The notes under the pieces are model-generated. The model saw nothing but the letters and a program-made list of their open reading frames with translations. It had not been told where the DNA came from and searched no databases. Below, one piece after another: positions 27,546-37,839 of a stretch of DNA of 64,000 nt. Source of the stretch: an uncultured Gemmatimonadota bacterium (GTDB lineage: Bacteria; Gemmatimonadota; Gemmatimonadetes; Gemmatimonadales; Gemmatimonadaceae). Made by a program: the position numbers and the translations under genes. Location of the stretch: contig CAIVZZ010000029.1 of the NCBI GenBank assembly GCA_903910555.1, positions 62,001 to 126,000 of the forward strand. Direction: 5' to 3'. Each line of letters begins with the position of its first letter. Position 1 is the first letter of the stretch.

Positions 27546-28652
27546 CTACGACGCGATCTTCGCGGCGACCTCAATAAGCTTTTTCGCCGCGGTCGACTTC
27601 GGGTCGGCAGCAACAATCGGCCGACCGTTGTCTCCACCGTCCATCACCGGCGGATAGAGCGGAATCTCGCCGAGCAGCGCGACGCCGAGTTCGTCAGCGA
27701 GACGCTTTCCGCCGCCCGTTCCGAACAGTGCGATCGGCTTCCCTGTTTCCGGCGACTCGAAGTAACTCATATTTTCGACGACGCCAATCACCGGCACCCC
27801 AACGCGCTCGAACATCTTCGCACCGCGGAGCGCATCGCCCACGGCGACTTCCTGCGGCGTCGTCACGATGATCGCGCCCGCGACCTGCGTGGCCTGCACG
27901 AGTGAGAGCTGCGCATCGCCGGTACCGGGCGGCATGTCCACGAGCAGGTAGTCGAGCTGACCCCACTGTACATCGCGCAGAAATTGCGTGATGATTTTCA
28001 TGACGATCGGCCCGCGCCAGATTGCCGGCTGGTCGCGCTCGATCAGAAAACCAAGCGAGATGAGCTTCACCCCGAACGCCTCGAGCGGCTGGATTTTGTC
28101 GTCGGCCACGGGCGGCGCTGCGTTCACACCCATCATGCGCGGGATGTTCGGACCGTAAATATCGGCGTCCATCAGGCCGACGCGTTTCCCGAGCTGCGCG
28201 AGCGCAATCGCGAGATTCACTGTCACGGTCGATTTTCCGACGCCGCCCTTCCCCGAACTCACCGCAATCACCTTGCCGAGGTTCGGATATGAAACGGGCG
28301 TCGGCGCGGCAACGCGCGCTGCTGCCGGCTTCTGATCCATCACCGGGAGCGAAGCTCGTTTCGGTGCGGCCGGTGCGGCCGGCGCAGGTGCGGCGGCTCG
28401 CGGCAGTTCAGATGCGTCTTTCACATCGACGCGTACATCGGTGACGCCTTCGACGCGCTCGACCGCCTGACGCACATCGCGCGCCAGCGTCGCGTCATCG
28501 TCTGCGGAGAGAATCAGGGTAAGGCGGACGCGCCCTTCGGTCGACGTCGCGATATCGCGCACCTGCGACCCCGAGAGGACGTCGGCGCGAGTGCGCGAGT
28601 TCACCACTGTCGCGAGTGCTTCTTCAATTCGTTCGCTGAATGACGCGGGCAT
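27546..28652 (-). CDS. mrp: Mrp/ApbC-type iron-sulfur carrier ATPase lacking the CxxC
   Basis: P-loop ATPase of the Mrp/NBP35 family, thought to carry iron-sulfur clusters. Of 368 residues, the first ~80 form a MIP18 (DUF59)-like domain, then a Pro/Ala linker (~82-125) and the ATPase with deviant Walker A SSGKGGVGKSTVTVNLA (~133), GLMDADIYGPNIPRM and DYLLVDMPPGTGDAQL. Where most members have a cluster-binding Cys pair after ENMSYF, this one has ESPETGKP with no Cys. So it may use other ligands or not bind a cluster in the usual way. Converges on the envelope gene; nrnA-like gene lies 31 bases upstream. Confidence 0.9.
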   Translation of the reverse strand: MPASFSERIEEALATVVNSRTRADVLSGSQVRDIATSTEGRVRLTLILSADDDATLARDVRQAVERVEGVTDVRVDVKDASELPRAAAPAPAAPAAPKRASLPVMDQKPAAARVAAPTPVSYPNLGKVIAVSSGKGGVGKSTVTVNLAIALAQLGKRVGLMDADIYGPNIPRMMGVNAAPPVADDKIQPLEAFGVKLISLGFLIERDQPAIWRGPIVMKIITQFLRDVQWGQLDYLLVDMPPGTGDAQLSLVQATQVAGAIIVTTPQEVAVGDALRGAKMFERVGVPVIGVVENMSYFESPETGKPIALFGTGGGKRLADELGVALLGEIPLYPPVMDGGDNGRPIVAADPKSTAAKKLIEVAAKIAS

Positions 28653-28683
28653 TTTCTATGAGATCGGGAATTCAGAAGACGGC

Positions 28684-29712
28684 TTAGAGCATCGCTCGCG
28701 CGGCGGCGAGCACTTTGTCGCGAACTTCATCGAGCGTTCCGGAGACCAGCGCGCCTGACGCGCGCGCATGGCCTCCGCCGCCGAACTGTTTCGCCAGCGC
28801 GTTCGTGTCCACGCCGCGTACCGAACGAAATGAGATCTTCACGCGCGAGTGCCCGAGATCGCGAAACAGAATCGCGAGACGCACGCCCTTCACAGAACGC
28901 GGATACTCGGCGATGCCATCGAGATCCTCTGAGCTGACATCGTACTTCTCCAGCGCGCCCGCGGCGATCGTCACCCACGCGAGCCCTTTTGCATCGTCGG
29001 TCTCGAGACTGTCGAGTGCGTCGCGCAGGAGCTTGAGACGTCCACGCGGCACGGACGCATATATCCGCCGGTACATCTCTTCCGGATCAACACCGGCGGC
29101 GAGCAGCCGCGCGGCGATCGCATGGCAGCGCGGTGACGTGTTGCTGAAACGAAAGCCGCCCGTGTCGGTGAGGATCGCCGTATAAAGAGCGGTCGCGATC
29201 GCCGGCGTAACCTCAAGCCCGAGCGTCGCTGCAAAATCGTACACGAGTTCGCCGGTCGCGCATGCCGCCACATCGGTCACGCGAATCGGGCCCGGCGGCT
29301 CCTCGCCCGGCATGTGATGATCGATGACCATCGGCGGCGTCTTCAGCGCGCGCACGGCGCCCGCGAGCGAGCCGAGCCGTTTGATGTCGCTGATGTCGAG
29401 CACGATCAAGTGATCGATGTTCTCGAGCGCCGCCGGGCCATCGGCGGAGCGGTCGCGCACGTCGTCACCGAGCAGCGAGGTGAACATCTCCGGCCACGGC
29501 GTCGGGTTCACGATGTGCACGACCATCCCCATCTGCGCGAGCAGCCGCGCGAGGGCGGCCTCTGAACCGCAGCCGTCGCCGTCCGAGTTGAGATGCGTCG
29601 ATAGCGCGATCCGCTGGCCTGGCTTGAGCTCGGCGGCGAATCGTTCGATATCGGCGCGGCGCTGCGCCGGAACTTCGATGGGATCTGGAAGTGCGGAAGT
29701 TGTCGTGGTCAT
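28684..29712 (-). CDS. DHH-family phosphoesterase (NrnA-like)
   Basis: 342-residue DHH/DHHA1 protein, most like bifunctional oligoribonuclease/pAp phosphatase NrnA, which degrades nano-RNA and 3',5'-bisphosphate nucleotides. Motifs: HLNSDGDGCGSE (~36), LIVLDISD (~100), the DHH motif VIDHHMPG (~127), DTGGFRFSNTS and the C-terminal DHHA1 glycine loop FGGGGHARASG (~315). The start at 29712 (MTTTTSALPD) is chosen because upstream in-frame codons run through a strong hairpin and encode no family sequence. No RecJ-specific extensions and no membrane or PAS domain as in GdpP. Cytoplasmic. Confidence 0.88.
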   Translation of the reverse strand: MTTTTSALPDPIEVPAQRRADIERFAAELKPGQRIALSTHLNSDGDGCGSEAALARLLAQMGMVVHIVNPTPWPEMFTSLLGDDVRDRSADGPAALENIDHLIVLDISDIKRLGSLAGAVRALKTPPMVIDHHMPGEEPPGPIRVTDVAACATGELVYDFAATLGLEVTPAIATALYTAILTDTGGFRFSNTSPRCHAIAARLLAAGVDPEEMYRRIYASVPRGRLKLLRDALDSLETDDAKGLAWVTIAAGALEKYDVSSEDLDGIAEYPRSVKGVRLAILFRDLGHSRVKISFRSVRGVDTNALAKQFGGGGHARASGALVSGTLDEVRDKVLAAARAML

Positions 29713-29738
29713 GCCGTTTTTATCGTACCGGGAAAAGA

Positions 29739-29770
29739 CAGCGGCGCCCGGAATGCACCGGGCGCCGCTG
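29739..29770 (-). terminator. Strong hairpin terminator after the amino-acid permease
   Basis: Perfect 13-bp GC-rich stem (29739-29751 with 29758-29770; CAGCGGCGCCCGG and its complement) and a 6-base loop AATGCA. On the minus strand it follows the permease stop by 31 bases and is trailed by TCTTTTCCC, as in Rho-independent terminators. It also insulates the NrnA-like gene. Confidence 0.8.
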
Positions 29771-29801
29771 AAAGATAGCAACGTGCGCCTGACCGTTGTT
29801 T

Positions 29802-31280
29802 CTATTCCTTGTTGAGCAGGCTGTGATGCCGGCCGTACGAGAAGTAAAACACCAACCCGATGACGAGCCAAACTCCGAGGCGGGCCCAATTCGTCCAGCC
29901 CAGACCGTAGATCATCGCGCCGCACACGAGAATACCAAGCACCGAGACAACCGGTACCAAGGGCACGCGGAATGAACGCTGCAGTTCAGGGCGCTTCACC
30001 CGCAGGATCCATACGCCTGCACAAACGAGGATGAATGCAAAAAGCGTCCCGATGCTCGTCATTTCGCCGACGATGCTGTCCGGCAGGAAACCAGCGAACA
30101 GCGCCGTGAACACACCGAATAGAATGTTCGATTTCCACGGCGTGCGGAATTTCGGATGCGTATCGGAAAAGACCTTCGGAACAAGTCCGTCGCGGCTCAT
30201 CGAGTAAAACACACGCGACTGTCCGAGGAGCATGACGAGGATGACCGATGAGAATCCAAGCAGAATCGCGACCGTGACCGAGTTCGCGAGCCACGTGTAG
30301 CCCGTCATGTACTTCTGGATCGCGAACGAGATCGAGGCCTCGCTTCCTGCTCCGCGGAAGTCCGCGACGGTTGCGACGCCCGTGAGCACGTACGAGAAGA
30401 GGACATAGAGGATCGTGCAAACGACCAGCGATCCCAGAATGCCGATCGGCATGTCACGCGCCGGATTCTTGGTTTCCTGGGCGGCAGTCGATACCGCGTC
30501 GAATCCAATGAAGGCGAAGAACACCACGCCGGCCGCACCGAGGATGCCCATAATGCCGCCGAACGGATGCGTGACACCGAGCGGTGTGGTGTAGGTCGTC
30601 GCCTCAGGGATGAACGGCGTGTGGTTTGCCGGGTTCATGAAACTCCAGCCTATTCCGATCACCATCAGCACGATCGCCATCTTCGTTATGACGATGACTC
30701 CGTTCACAAACGCGGACTCCTGTGTCCCGCGGATCAGAACGGCAGAGAGCAGGAAGAGGATCAAAATCGCCGGAACGTTTGCTATGCCGTGCGTGCCGGT
30801 GCCGGCCATCGTCTCGAGCGGTGAGTGGCTCCATTCATATGGAACCGGACTCATGTGCATGATGCGGAGGAGATTGTTGAAGTACTGACTCCACGCGATG
30901 GCGACTGTTGCAGCGCCAACCGCGTACTCGAGCACCAAGTCCCAGCCGATGATCCAGGCGACCAGCTCGCCCATCGTGGTATACGAATAGGTGTACGCGC
31001 TGCCGGCGATTGGAATCATCGACGCGAATTCAGCGTAGCATAGGCCGGCAAATGCGCACCCGACGCCGGCAACCATGAACGCGAATACGACGGACGGTCC
31101 CGCACGTTCGGCGATAGCCGCCGCCGTGCGAACGAAGAGACCGGCGCCGATGATCGCGCCGATGCCCAGACCGATGAGCCCGAGCGGTCCGAGCGTCCTT
31201 TTCAGTCCGCTCTCGCTGCTGGCGCCGCTGTCGGCCATGAGCCGATCGATAGACTTCGTCCGCGTCAACGAATTGGCCAC
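29802..31280 (-). CDS. APC-superfamily amino acid permease (CAT-like)
   Basis: Inner-membrane amino acid transporter of 492 residues with twelve or more predicted helices. TM1 has the unwound GIGAIIGAGLFVRTAAA motif (~37) that binds the substrate's amino and carboxyl groups; TM6 has FFAFIGFDAVSTAAQETKNP (~248), typical of cationic amino acid (CAT/YfnA) permeases. The GTG at 31280 is chosen because AGGGGG lies five bases before it; a longer start has no such site. It carries its own terminator (29739-29770) and lies ~95 bases from guaB upstream, so it is likely a separate unit. Exact substrate unknown. Confidence 0.9.
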   Translation of the reverse strand: MANSLTRTKSIDRLMADSGASSESGLKRTLGPLGLIGLGIGAIIGAGLFVRTAAAIAERAGPSVVFAFMVAGVGCAFAGLCYAEFASMIPIAGSAYTYSYTTMGELVAWIIGWDLVLEYAVGAATVAIAWSQYFNNLLRIMHMSPVPYEWSHSPLETMAGTGTHGIANVPAILILFLLSAVLIRGTQESAFVNGVIVITKMAIVLMVIGIGWSFMNPANHTPFIPEATTYTTPLGVTHPFGGIMGILGAAGVVFFAFIGFDAVSTAAQETKNPARDMPIGILGSLVVCTILYVLFSYVLTGVATVADFRGAGSEASISFAIQKYMTGYTWLANSVTVAILLGFSSVILVMLLGQSRVFYSMSRDGLVPKVFSDTHPKFRTPWKSNILFGVFTALFAGFLPDSIVGEMTSIGTLFAFILVCAGVWILRVKRPELQRSFRVPLVPVVSVLGILVCGAMIYGLGWTNWARLGVWLVIGLVFYFSYGRHHSLLNKE

Positions 31281-31285
31281 GCAAA

Positions 31286-31291
31286 CCCCCT
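31286..31291 (-). promoter_or_regulatory. Ribosome binding site deciding the permease start
   Basis: AGGGGG on the minus strand, five bases before the GTG at 31280. Confidence 0.6.
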
Positions 31292-31375
31292 GTGTGCTCT
31301 GGAAAAACGTCGGTTGAGAGTACGACGCAAAACGTCGCCCGCGGCACAAGCCGCGTCAAGAACAAACGAACGATA

Positions 31376-32947
<1,572 letters not shown>

Positions 32948-32970
32948 CTATGGAATTCAACCGTAATAGT

Positions 32971-33112
32971 CGGCTCACAGTTCAAGCTCCGAGCTCGCCG
33001 GCTCCCAGCTTAGCCTTGTCACCGCTCAAGCTATCAGCTGCTTACAGCTCGAACTCTGAAAATGCCAAGCTTGGTGCTGGCGAGCCCGGGGCGGGAGCTT
33101 TGAGCCAGCTAC
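32971..33112. repeat. ~142-bp palindromic element, copy B
   Basis: Related to the element at 10241-10384: shared GGCTCACAGTTCAAGCT, GGCTCCCAGCTTAGCCTTGTCA, GCTCAAGCT and CAGCTCGAACTCTGA blocks in the same order. The arms fold back (start GGCTCA… with end …TGAGCC, and GCTCGCCGG with its partner GGCGAGCC). AGCT/GGCT words recur mostly every 7 nt. Unlike copy A it lies between two genes on the same strand: it overlaps the last bases of the small-protein gene and precedes guaB. Confidence 0.8.
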
Positions 33113-33420
33113 TCTTTAGGGGTGGTGGCATTCACAACATCATTCGCCACCGACTTCCCCGCCGCCGCGACTCCCTGCAGAACATTCATCGCCTTATTCA
33201 TCAGATTCATTGTCTCCGCCACCGCACTGGTCGAGATTTTCCCCGCGCGCATCGTGTCTTCCACCCCTTCCGCGAACCGCTGAAAAACATTCGGCGGCGC
33301 CGCCTCGTGCTGCGCGTACTTCGACTCCAAGAACTCGATGTAGTCGAGCACCTGGTACAGCCGTTCATCGGACAGCGTCTCCATCCGCCGCAGCACTCGC
33401 TCTTTCATGAACTCGTTCAT
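33109..33420 (-). CDS. Small helical hypothetical protein
   Basis: 103 residues, no signal or membrane segment. The N-terminal half, with RMETLSDERLYQVLDYIEFL, resembles DUF2281-like helical modules (LxxLPxExLxEVLDYIEFL) seen in small antitoxin-like and regulatory proteins, but no toxin gene is adjacent. The second half is an amphipathic, alanine- and methionine-rich helix (AVAETMNLMNKAMNVLQ) that might be phasin- or coiled-coil-like. It lies 2 bases from the peptidase gene and is cotranscribed with it. Function unknown. Confidence 0.65.
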   Translation of the reverse strand: MNEFMKERVLRRMETLSDERLYQVLDYIEFLESKYAQHEAAPPNVFQRFAEGVEDTMRAGKISTSAVAETMNLMNKAMNVLQGVAAAGKSVANDVVNATTPKE

Positions 33421-33422
33421 TG

Positions 33423-34412
33423 CTACCCCCTCCAGCGGGACGGTTTGCCGCGTACGTCTATATGAACGTATGGCGAGGTCCCATGGTTTCCGTAAAGCCC
33501 CAATCCGCCAACGAGCTCCGGATGGCGGTGCTCGACCCGCTCCACCGCGCGGGCAACCGCCACGGCATCCGCGTACGTCACACGACCATCTCCGTCGACA
33601 TCGATCGCCAGATCCGCGGCATCGCCGTATTGATGGCGGCTGTCGCCAGCGGCGCGCGGCACGGTGCGATTGTAGATCGGCGTACGAAAGCCTGACGAGA
33701 CGTCCATAGGCATCTCGAAATCTTTGACGTCGAGATCGGTCAGAACGAGTTCGATTTTGTCGAGAATGCGCGGATCGAGCGCGACGTACTTGGGCCAGAG
33801 TTGCTGATCGTCATGCGTGACGAACGCGCGCAACCGCAGATGCGCGCTGAGCTGGAGCTCGAGATCCTCGGGCAGTACCTGAAGAAATCCGACGGGCGGT
33901 GGCGATGCGTCTCCACCGAGACGCTCCCATTGGTATCGTCCGATTTTGTAGCCATTGAGCGTAGAACCCATTTTCGTCGAGAATGGAACGAGCACGCCGA
34001 CGAGCACAGAGTCGATGATTTGGCGACCCGTCGCCGTGACCAGCGCGAGGCGGTAGAACCCCGGCAGCACCGGCGCTTTCACTGTCGTTCCGGTGAGCGC
34101 GCGCGGCTCGATCACGCCGCTCGAATCCGACGCCTTCACCCAGAGATACGATGGTGGAGCGCCCGCACCGCTCACATCGATGGGAAAATCAAAGAGCTCG
34201 CCCGGCATGCGCACCTGAAGACGCACCTCACCGCTCTGCCCGAAAGCCGTCGGTGATGCGGTGATCTTCGGCTCGCTGTGCTTCGTGCCGAATCCGTTCG
34301 CGATGAGCAGCGCCGGCGGATCGGCCACGACGACGCCGACCACTCCGATTGCAATCAGCCCGACGACGACGACGCGGCCGAGTGTCCAGCCGTCAGTCGG
34401 CGTCGTGCGCAT
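33423..34412 (-). CDS. Exported M15-like peptidase with EF-hand/dockerin-like loop
   Basis: 329 residues with one N-terminal membrane segment (GRVVVVGLIAIGVVGVVVA), so anchored outward or secreted. The first ~200 residues are a β-rich region. The last ~110 show the zinc D,D-/L,D-peptidase M15 pattern: SGFRTPIYN, then SRHQYGDAADLAID (His and Asp ligands) and YVHIDVRG (last His). Between these lies DVDGDGRVTYADAVAVARAVE, here cut, a textbook EF-hand/dockerin calcium loop. Likely acts on peptidoglycan stem peptides, possibly with calcium control. It sits between a small protein and an SH3-like cell-wall protein. Confidence 0.75.
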   Translation of the reverse strand: MRTTPTDGWTLGRVVVVGLIAIGVVGVVVADPPALLIANGFGTKHSEPKITASPTAFGQSGEVRLQVRMPGELFDFPIDVSGAGAPPSYLWVKASDSSGVIEPRALTGTTVKAPVLPGFYRLALVTATGRQIIDSVLVGVLVPFSTKMGSTLNGYKIGRYQWERLGGDASPPPVGFLQVLPEDLELQLSAHLRLRAFVTHDDQQLWPKYVALDPRILDKIELVLTDLDVKDFEMPMDVSSGFRTPIYNRTVPRAAGDSRHQYGDAADLAIDVDGDGRVTYADAVAVARAVERVEHRHPELVGGLGLYGNHGTSPYVHIDVRGKPSRWRG

Positions 34413-34424
34413 GTCTATTTTTCC

Positions 34425-35549
34425 TCAGCGCTTCGAAATCGACTTGAGATCGAGAATCGGCGTTCCAACCGGCTCGCTATGGCCGGCGCGTACACGCGCG
34501 GTGATCAACACGCGCGAGAGCGGCTGGAGCGCTTTCGCCTGCGTCAACAGCGACGGCGGGATCGCGAGATAGAGCAGCGCGTTCTCGGTGCCCGGCCCCT
34601 TTGCGAGCAGGTACGGCTCATCGCGCGCGAGCTCCCGGCGCAGCGGATCGGCGATTTGAAATGAGAGCACCTCGACTTCCCACTGCACGAACTTCCCGCG
34701 CGTGCCGTCGGGATCGGCGCGCAGATCGGCCGCCGTGAGCTGAGCGCCGACTGAACTATCCGCCGGCGAGAGTTCGCGCTCCGGAACCCATCCTTCAATG
34801 CGAACTTTTGCGAATCCGTGGTCGTGGGCGAGCGTCTGCACGACGGCGCCCTTTCCAAGCTCGCCGATCGTACCGCCGCCGGGTGCTGCGAGAAGCTTGG
34901 TTGGCTTGGACACGGACATCGAACCGGCAGGAACGCTCGGCGCCGGAGATGGAGTCGCAACAGCCGGCGCAACGGGAACGGCAACGGGCGCAGCTGCGCT
35001 GGCAAGCTGCTTCGCCGGCGGCTTGGCGTCTGACGTCTTTGCCGTTTGCGGCGGTTTGGTCTCTGACGGCTTTGCCGTTTGCTTCGGCGGCGGCGGTGTC
35101 GACTTCGGCAGCGCGCTCCCCAGAATCCAGGCGCTCCGCTTGATGCGTATCCACGTCCCGGATTTGCCGAGCGTGTGCACCCCCGTCCGCGGCCGCAGCT
35201 CGGCCAGAATCGCTGCATTCGCCGACGCCGACGCGCGCACGCGCAGCGGCGCCTTCGAATCAACCGACGCCGGGAAGGTGTCGAGCTTCGCGGCGAGACG
35301 CGACGCGTCCACCCAGCCGTCTACCGTCACCAGTACATGCGTCTCTTTCGTCGAGACCACAGCCACTTTGGTCCCCGCGCGAATCGCGATCACCAGGTCG
35401 CCGCCGGGAGCGTTCCGCCCGTCTGCCGCCGCCGTGAGCGCCGTCTGCGCACCGGCCAGTGTCCAGCCCGCTCCGATCGCGATGAGCGCCATCGCGGAAC
35501 AGAGGCGGCGAATCGCTGGTAGCTGGGCATGCTCCCGAATAGCTTTCAC
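34425..35549 (-). CDS. Exported protein with bacterial SH3-like domains
   Basis: 374 residues. A signal peptide (AMALIAIGAGWTLAGAQ) is followed by two SH3b-like stretches (~45-150, with APLRVRASASANAAILAELRP and TWIRIKRSAWILGSAL), a ~60-residue Pro/Lys/Ala linker, another SH3b-like unit (~205-260, KPTKLLAAPGGGTIGELGKG, then FAKVRIEGWVPEREL) and a C-terminal β domain (~270-374). SH3b domains often bind peptidoglycan or peptides, which fits the M15-like peptidase gene 12 bases downstream. It diverges from gpmI within 37 bases. Confidence 0.75.
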   Translation of the reverse strand: MKAIREHAQLPAIRRLCSAMALIAIGAGWTLAGAQTALTAAADGRNAPGGDLVIAIRAGTKVAVVSTKETHVLVTVDGWVDASRLAAKLDTFPASVDSKAPLRVRASASANAAILAELRPRTGVHTLGKSGTWIRIKRSAWILGSALPKSTPPPPKQTAKPSETKPPQTAKTSDAKPPAKQLASAAAPVAVPVAPAVATPSPAPSVPAGSMSVSKPTKLLAAPGGGTIGELGKGAVVQTLAHDHGFAKVRIEGWVPERELSPADSSVGAQLTAADLRADPDGTRGKFVQWEVEVLSFQIADPLRRELARDEPYLLAKGPGTENALLYLAIPPSLLTQAKALQPLSRVLITARVRAGHSEPVGTPILDLKSISKR

Positions 35550-35586
35550 ACTCGAAAACTACCCTCATACACTTCGCCGGGCCACG

Positions 35587-37137
35587 ATGGCGCGAGCTGC
35601 AAACCAACAGAGTCCGGTCGTGCTCGTCGTGCTCGATGGCTGGGGATACCGTCCCGAGCGAGAGGGAAATGCCGTCGCGCTCGCGAACGTGCCGACATGG
35701 AACACACTCTGGGCACGCCCGCAGCGTACGCTCCTCGACGCGTCCGGTCTCGCCGTTGGTCTCCCCGAAGGACAGATGGGGAACAGCGAGGTTGGCCACC
35801 TCAACCTCGGCGCGGGACGCGTGGTGATGCAGGACCTCGTGCGCATCAGCGAAGCCATTCACAACGGTGACTTCTTTCGCAACCAGGTGCTCGTCAACGC
35901 ATGCGCGGCCGCTCGAAAAAGCGGTGGTACGCTGCACTTGATGGGGCTGGTCGGTGATGGCGGGGTGCACGCGCACCAGGATCATCTCCTCGCGCTGATA
36001 GATCTCGCGACCCGCGAGCGCGTGCCGCGCATCGCGATCCACGCCGAGCTCGACGGCCGCGACACGATGCCGACGTCCGCGCATGGATTCATCGAACGGC
36101 TCGAACAGAAAATCGCGGGACGCGCCGTGATTGCGAGCGTCGGCGGCCGCTACTACGGCATGGATCGCGACAATCGCTGGCCGCGCGTCGAGCTCTGGTA
36201 CCGCGCCGCAGTCGAGGGAACGGGTCCGTCGACGAGCAGCGCCGAACAATTCATTCGCGAAGCGTACGGCCGCGGTGAAACGGACGAGTTCATCAAGCCC
36301 GCGGTGATCGTGAGCGCGGGAAAGCCCGTCGCACCGATGCGCGACGGCGATGCGCTCATTTGCTGGAATTATCGTTCCGACCGCATGCGGCAGATCGTCC
36401 GTGCGCTCACCTCCGACGGGTTTGATGGATTTCCGGTCGGCAAGCGTCCCGCCCTTCACGTCGCGACAATGACGCAGTACGATGCGACGTTCGGACTGCC
36501 GGTCGCATTCGAGCCGTTCTCGATGGCGAAGATCGTCGCCGAAGTGCTGTGCGACTCCGGCATGACCACGCTGCGCACGGCGGAAACCGAGAAGTACCCG
36601 CACGTGACATACTTCTTCAACGGCCGAGTCGAAACGCCGTACAGGGGTGAGGAGCGGATTCTCGTACCCAGTCAGAAGGTTGCCACGTACGATTTGATGC
36701 CGGAAATGAGTGCGCCGGGTATCACCGATGTCCTGTGCGCGCACATCGAGTCGCGCGCGCACAACTTTACGCTTGTGAACTACGCGAACGGCGACATGGT
36801 TGGACACAGCGGGAACCTCGCCGCGACGATCAAAGCGTGCGAAGTCGTCGATCAATGCCTGGCGCGCATCATCGCGAGCGCGGAAAAAACTGGAACACGA
36901 CTGCTCATCACGGCCGACCACGGGAACTGCGAAATGATGATCGATCCACTGACAGGCGGGCCTCACACGGCCCACACCACCAACCCCGTCCCGTTCGTGA
37001 TCGTCGGCGACGACGCGCCACTGCGCACAGGCGGCGCACTGCGCGACGTCGGACCCACGGTCCTCTCGATGCTCGGAGTCGAAACGCCCGCCGAGATGAC
37101 CGGCCGCGATCTCCGCCTCGCCGCGGTGGCGTCATGA
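35587..37137 (+). CDS. gpmI: 2,3-bisphosphoglycerate-independent phosphoglycerate mutase
   Basis: Interconverts 3- and 2-phosphoglycerate in glycolysis using two metal ions. The 516-residue protein starts MARAANQQSPVVLVVLDGWG, giving the metal-binding Asp; the phosphoserine nucleophile is in GQMGNSEVGHLNLGAGR (~66). DGRDTMPTSA, the RYYGMDRDNRWPR segment and the C-terminal metal ligands ITADHGNCE and GGPHTAHTTNPVP are all intact. Much longer in-frame upstream sequence is noncoding (it runs through the opposite-strand SH3 gene). First gene of a long overlapping run; its stop overlaps the next ATG. Confidence 0.95.
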   Translation: MARAANQQSPVVLVVLDGWGYRPEREGNAVALANVPTWNTLWARPQRTLLDASGLAVGLPEGQMGNSEVGHLNLGAGRVVMQDLVRISEAIHNGDFFRNQVLVNACAAARKSGGTLHLMGLVGDGGVHAHQDHLLALIDLATRERVPRIAIHAELDGRDTMPTSAHGFIERLEQKIAGRAVIASVGGRYYGMDRDNRWPRVELWYRAAVEGTGPSTSSAEQFIREAYGRGETDEFIKPAVIVSAGKPVAPMRDGDALICWNYRSDRMRQIVRALTSDGFDGFPVGKRPALHVATMTQYDATFGLPVAFEPFSMAKIVAEVLCDSGMTTLRTAETEKYPHVTYFFNGRVETPYRGEERILVPSQKVATYDLMPEMSAPGITDVLCAHIESRAHNFTLVNYANGDMVGHSGNLAATIKACEVVDQCLARIIASAEKTGTRLLITADHGNCEMMIDPLTGGPHTAHTTNPVPFVIVGDDAPLRTGGALRDVGPTVLSMLGVETPAEMTGRDLRLAAVAS

Positions 37138-37826
37138 AGAGGTCTCCGATCGCAATCACACTGCTGCTTTCATGCAGCACTGTTCTCGCCGCGCAGACCG
37201 TGGGCTCGCTGCCCGACCAGAGTCCGTTTCTCGATCTCCATGACAACATGCGGATCGGAGTCGTGGCGGGATGGCTGGCCACCGGACACGACGTGGTCGG
37301 GGTGAATCCCAAGAGCGCGCCGATCGTCGGACTCCGGTACGACTGGGCAATCGGCGGCCCGGTTTTCCTCACGAGTTCCCTTTTCGCCACGAGCACGACG
37401 CGTGCGGTGTTCGACTACACCAAGAGCGCGGCAACGCGAGACATCGGCAATCAGACGACAGGACTGTTCGTGTTCAACGTCGGGCTCGCGATGTCGCTCA
37501 CCGGCGAGCGCAGCTGGCATCACCTGCAGCCGCTCGTGAACCTCGGCGTCGGCATCGCAACGGGCCCCGGCGACAAGCAAGACATTTCCGGCTATGGATT
37601 TGGAAATCAGTTTTCCTTTTCGTACGGATTTGGCGTGCGTTACGTGACGGGAAAGAATCTGGAATTCCGCGCCGACCTGAATCAGTACTGGTGGCAGCTG
37701 AAGTATCCGCAGAACTACCGCTCGACGCAGGGCGATGCGGTGGCGATCAAGCCCACGGGTTCGCTCGATTCGTACACGGCAAACACCGCTCTGACCATCG
37801 GAGCGACGATCAGGCTCTTCCGCTGA
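37134..37826 (+). CDS. Exported outer-membrane β-barrel-like protein
   Basis: 230 residues with a clear signal peptide (IAITLLLSCSTVLAAQ). The mature part alternates as β-strands rich in Gly and aromatics (GVVAGWLATGHDVVGVN, PIVGLRYDWAIGGPVFLTSS, QFSFSYGFGVRYVTGKNLEF) and ends with LTIGATIRLFR, which fits an 8- or 10-strand outer-membrane barrel of the OmpA/porin-family type. ATG within a 4-base overlap with gpmI. Function unknown; barrel call moderately sure. Confidence 0.75.
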   Translation: MKRSPIAITLLLSCSTVLAAQTVGSLPDQSPFLDLHDNMRIGVVAGWLATGHDVVGVNPKSAPIVGLRYDWAIGGPVFLTSSLFATSTTRAVFDYTKSAATRDIGNQTTGLFVFNVGLAMSLTGERSWHHLQPLVNLGVGIATGPGDKQDISGYGFGNQFSFSYGFGVRYVTGKNLEFRADLNQYWWQLKYPQNYRSTQGDAVAIKPTGSLDSYTANTALTIGATIRLFR

Positions 37827-37839
37827 GACGCGACGCGTA

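Noticed and set aside
33109-33420. Antitoxin of a toxin-antitoxin pair
   Set aside because: The N-terminus is loosely DUF2281-like, but the next gene is an exported peptidase, not a toxin, and the C-terminus does not fit.
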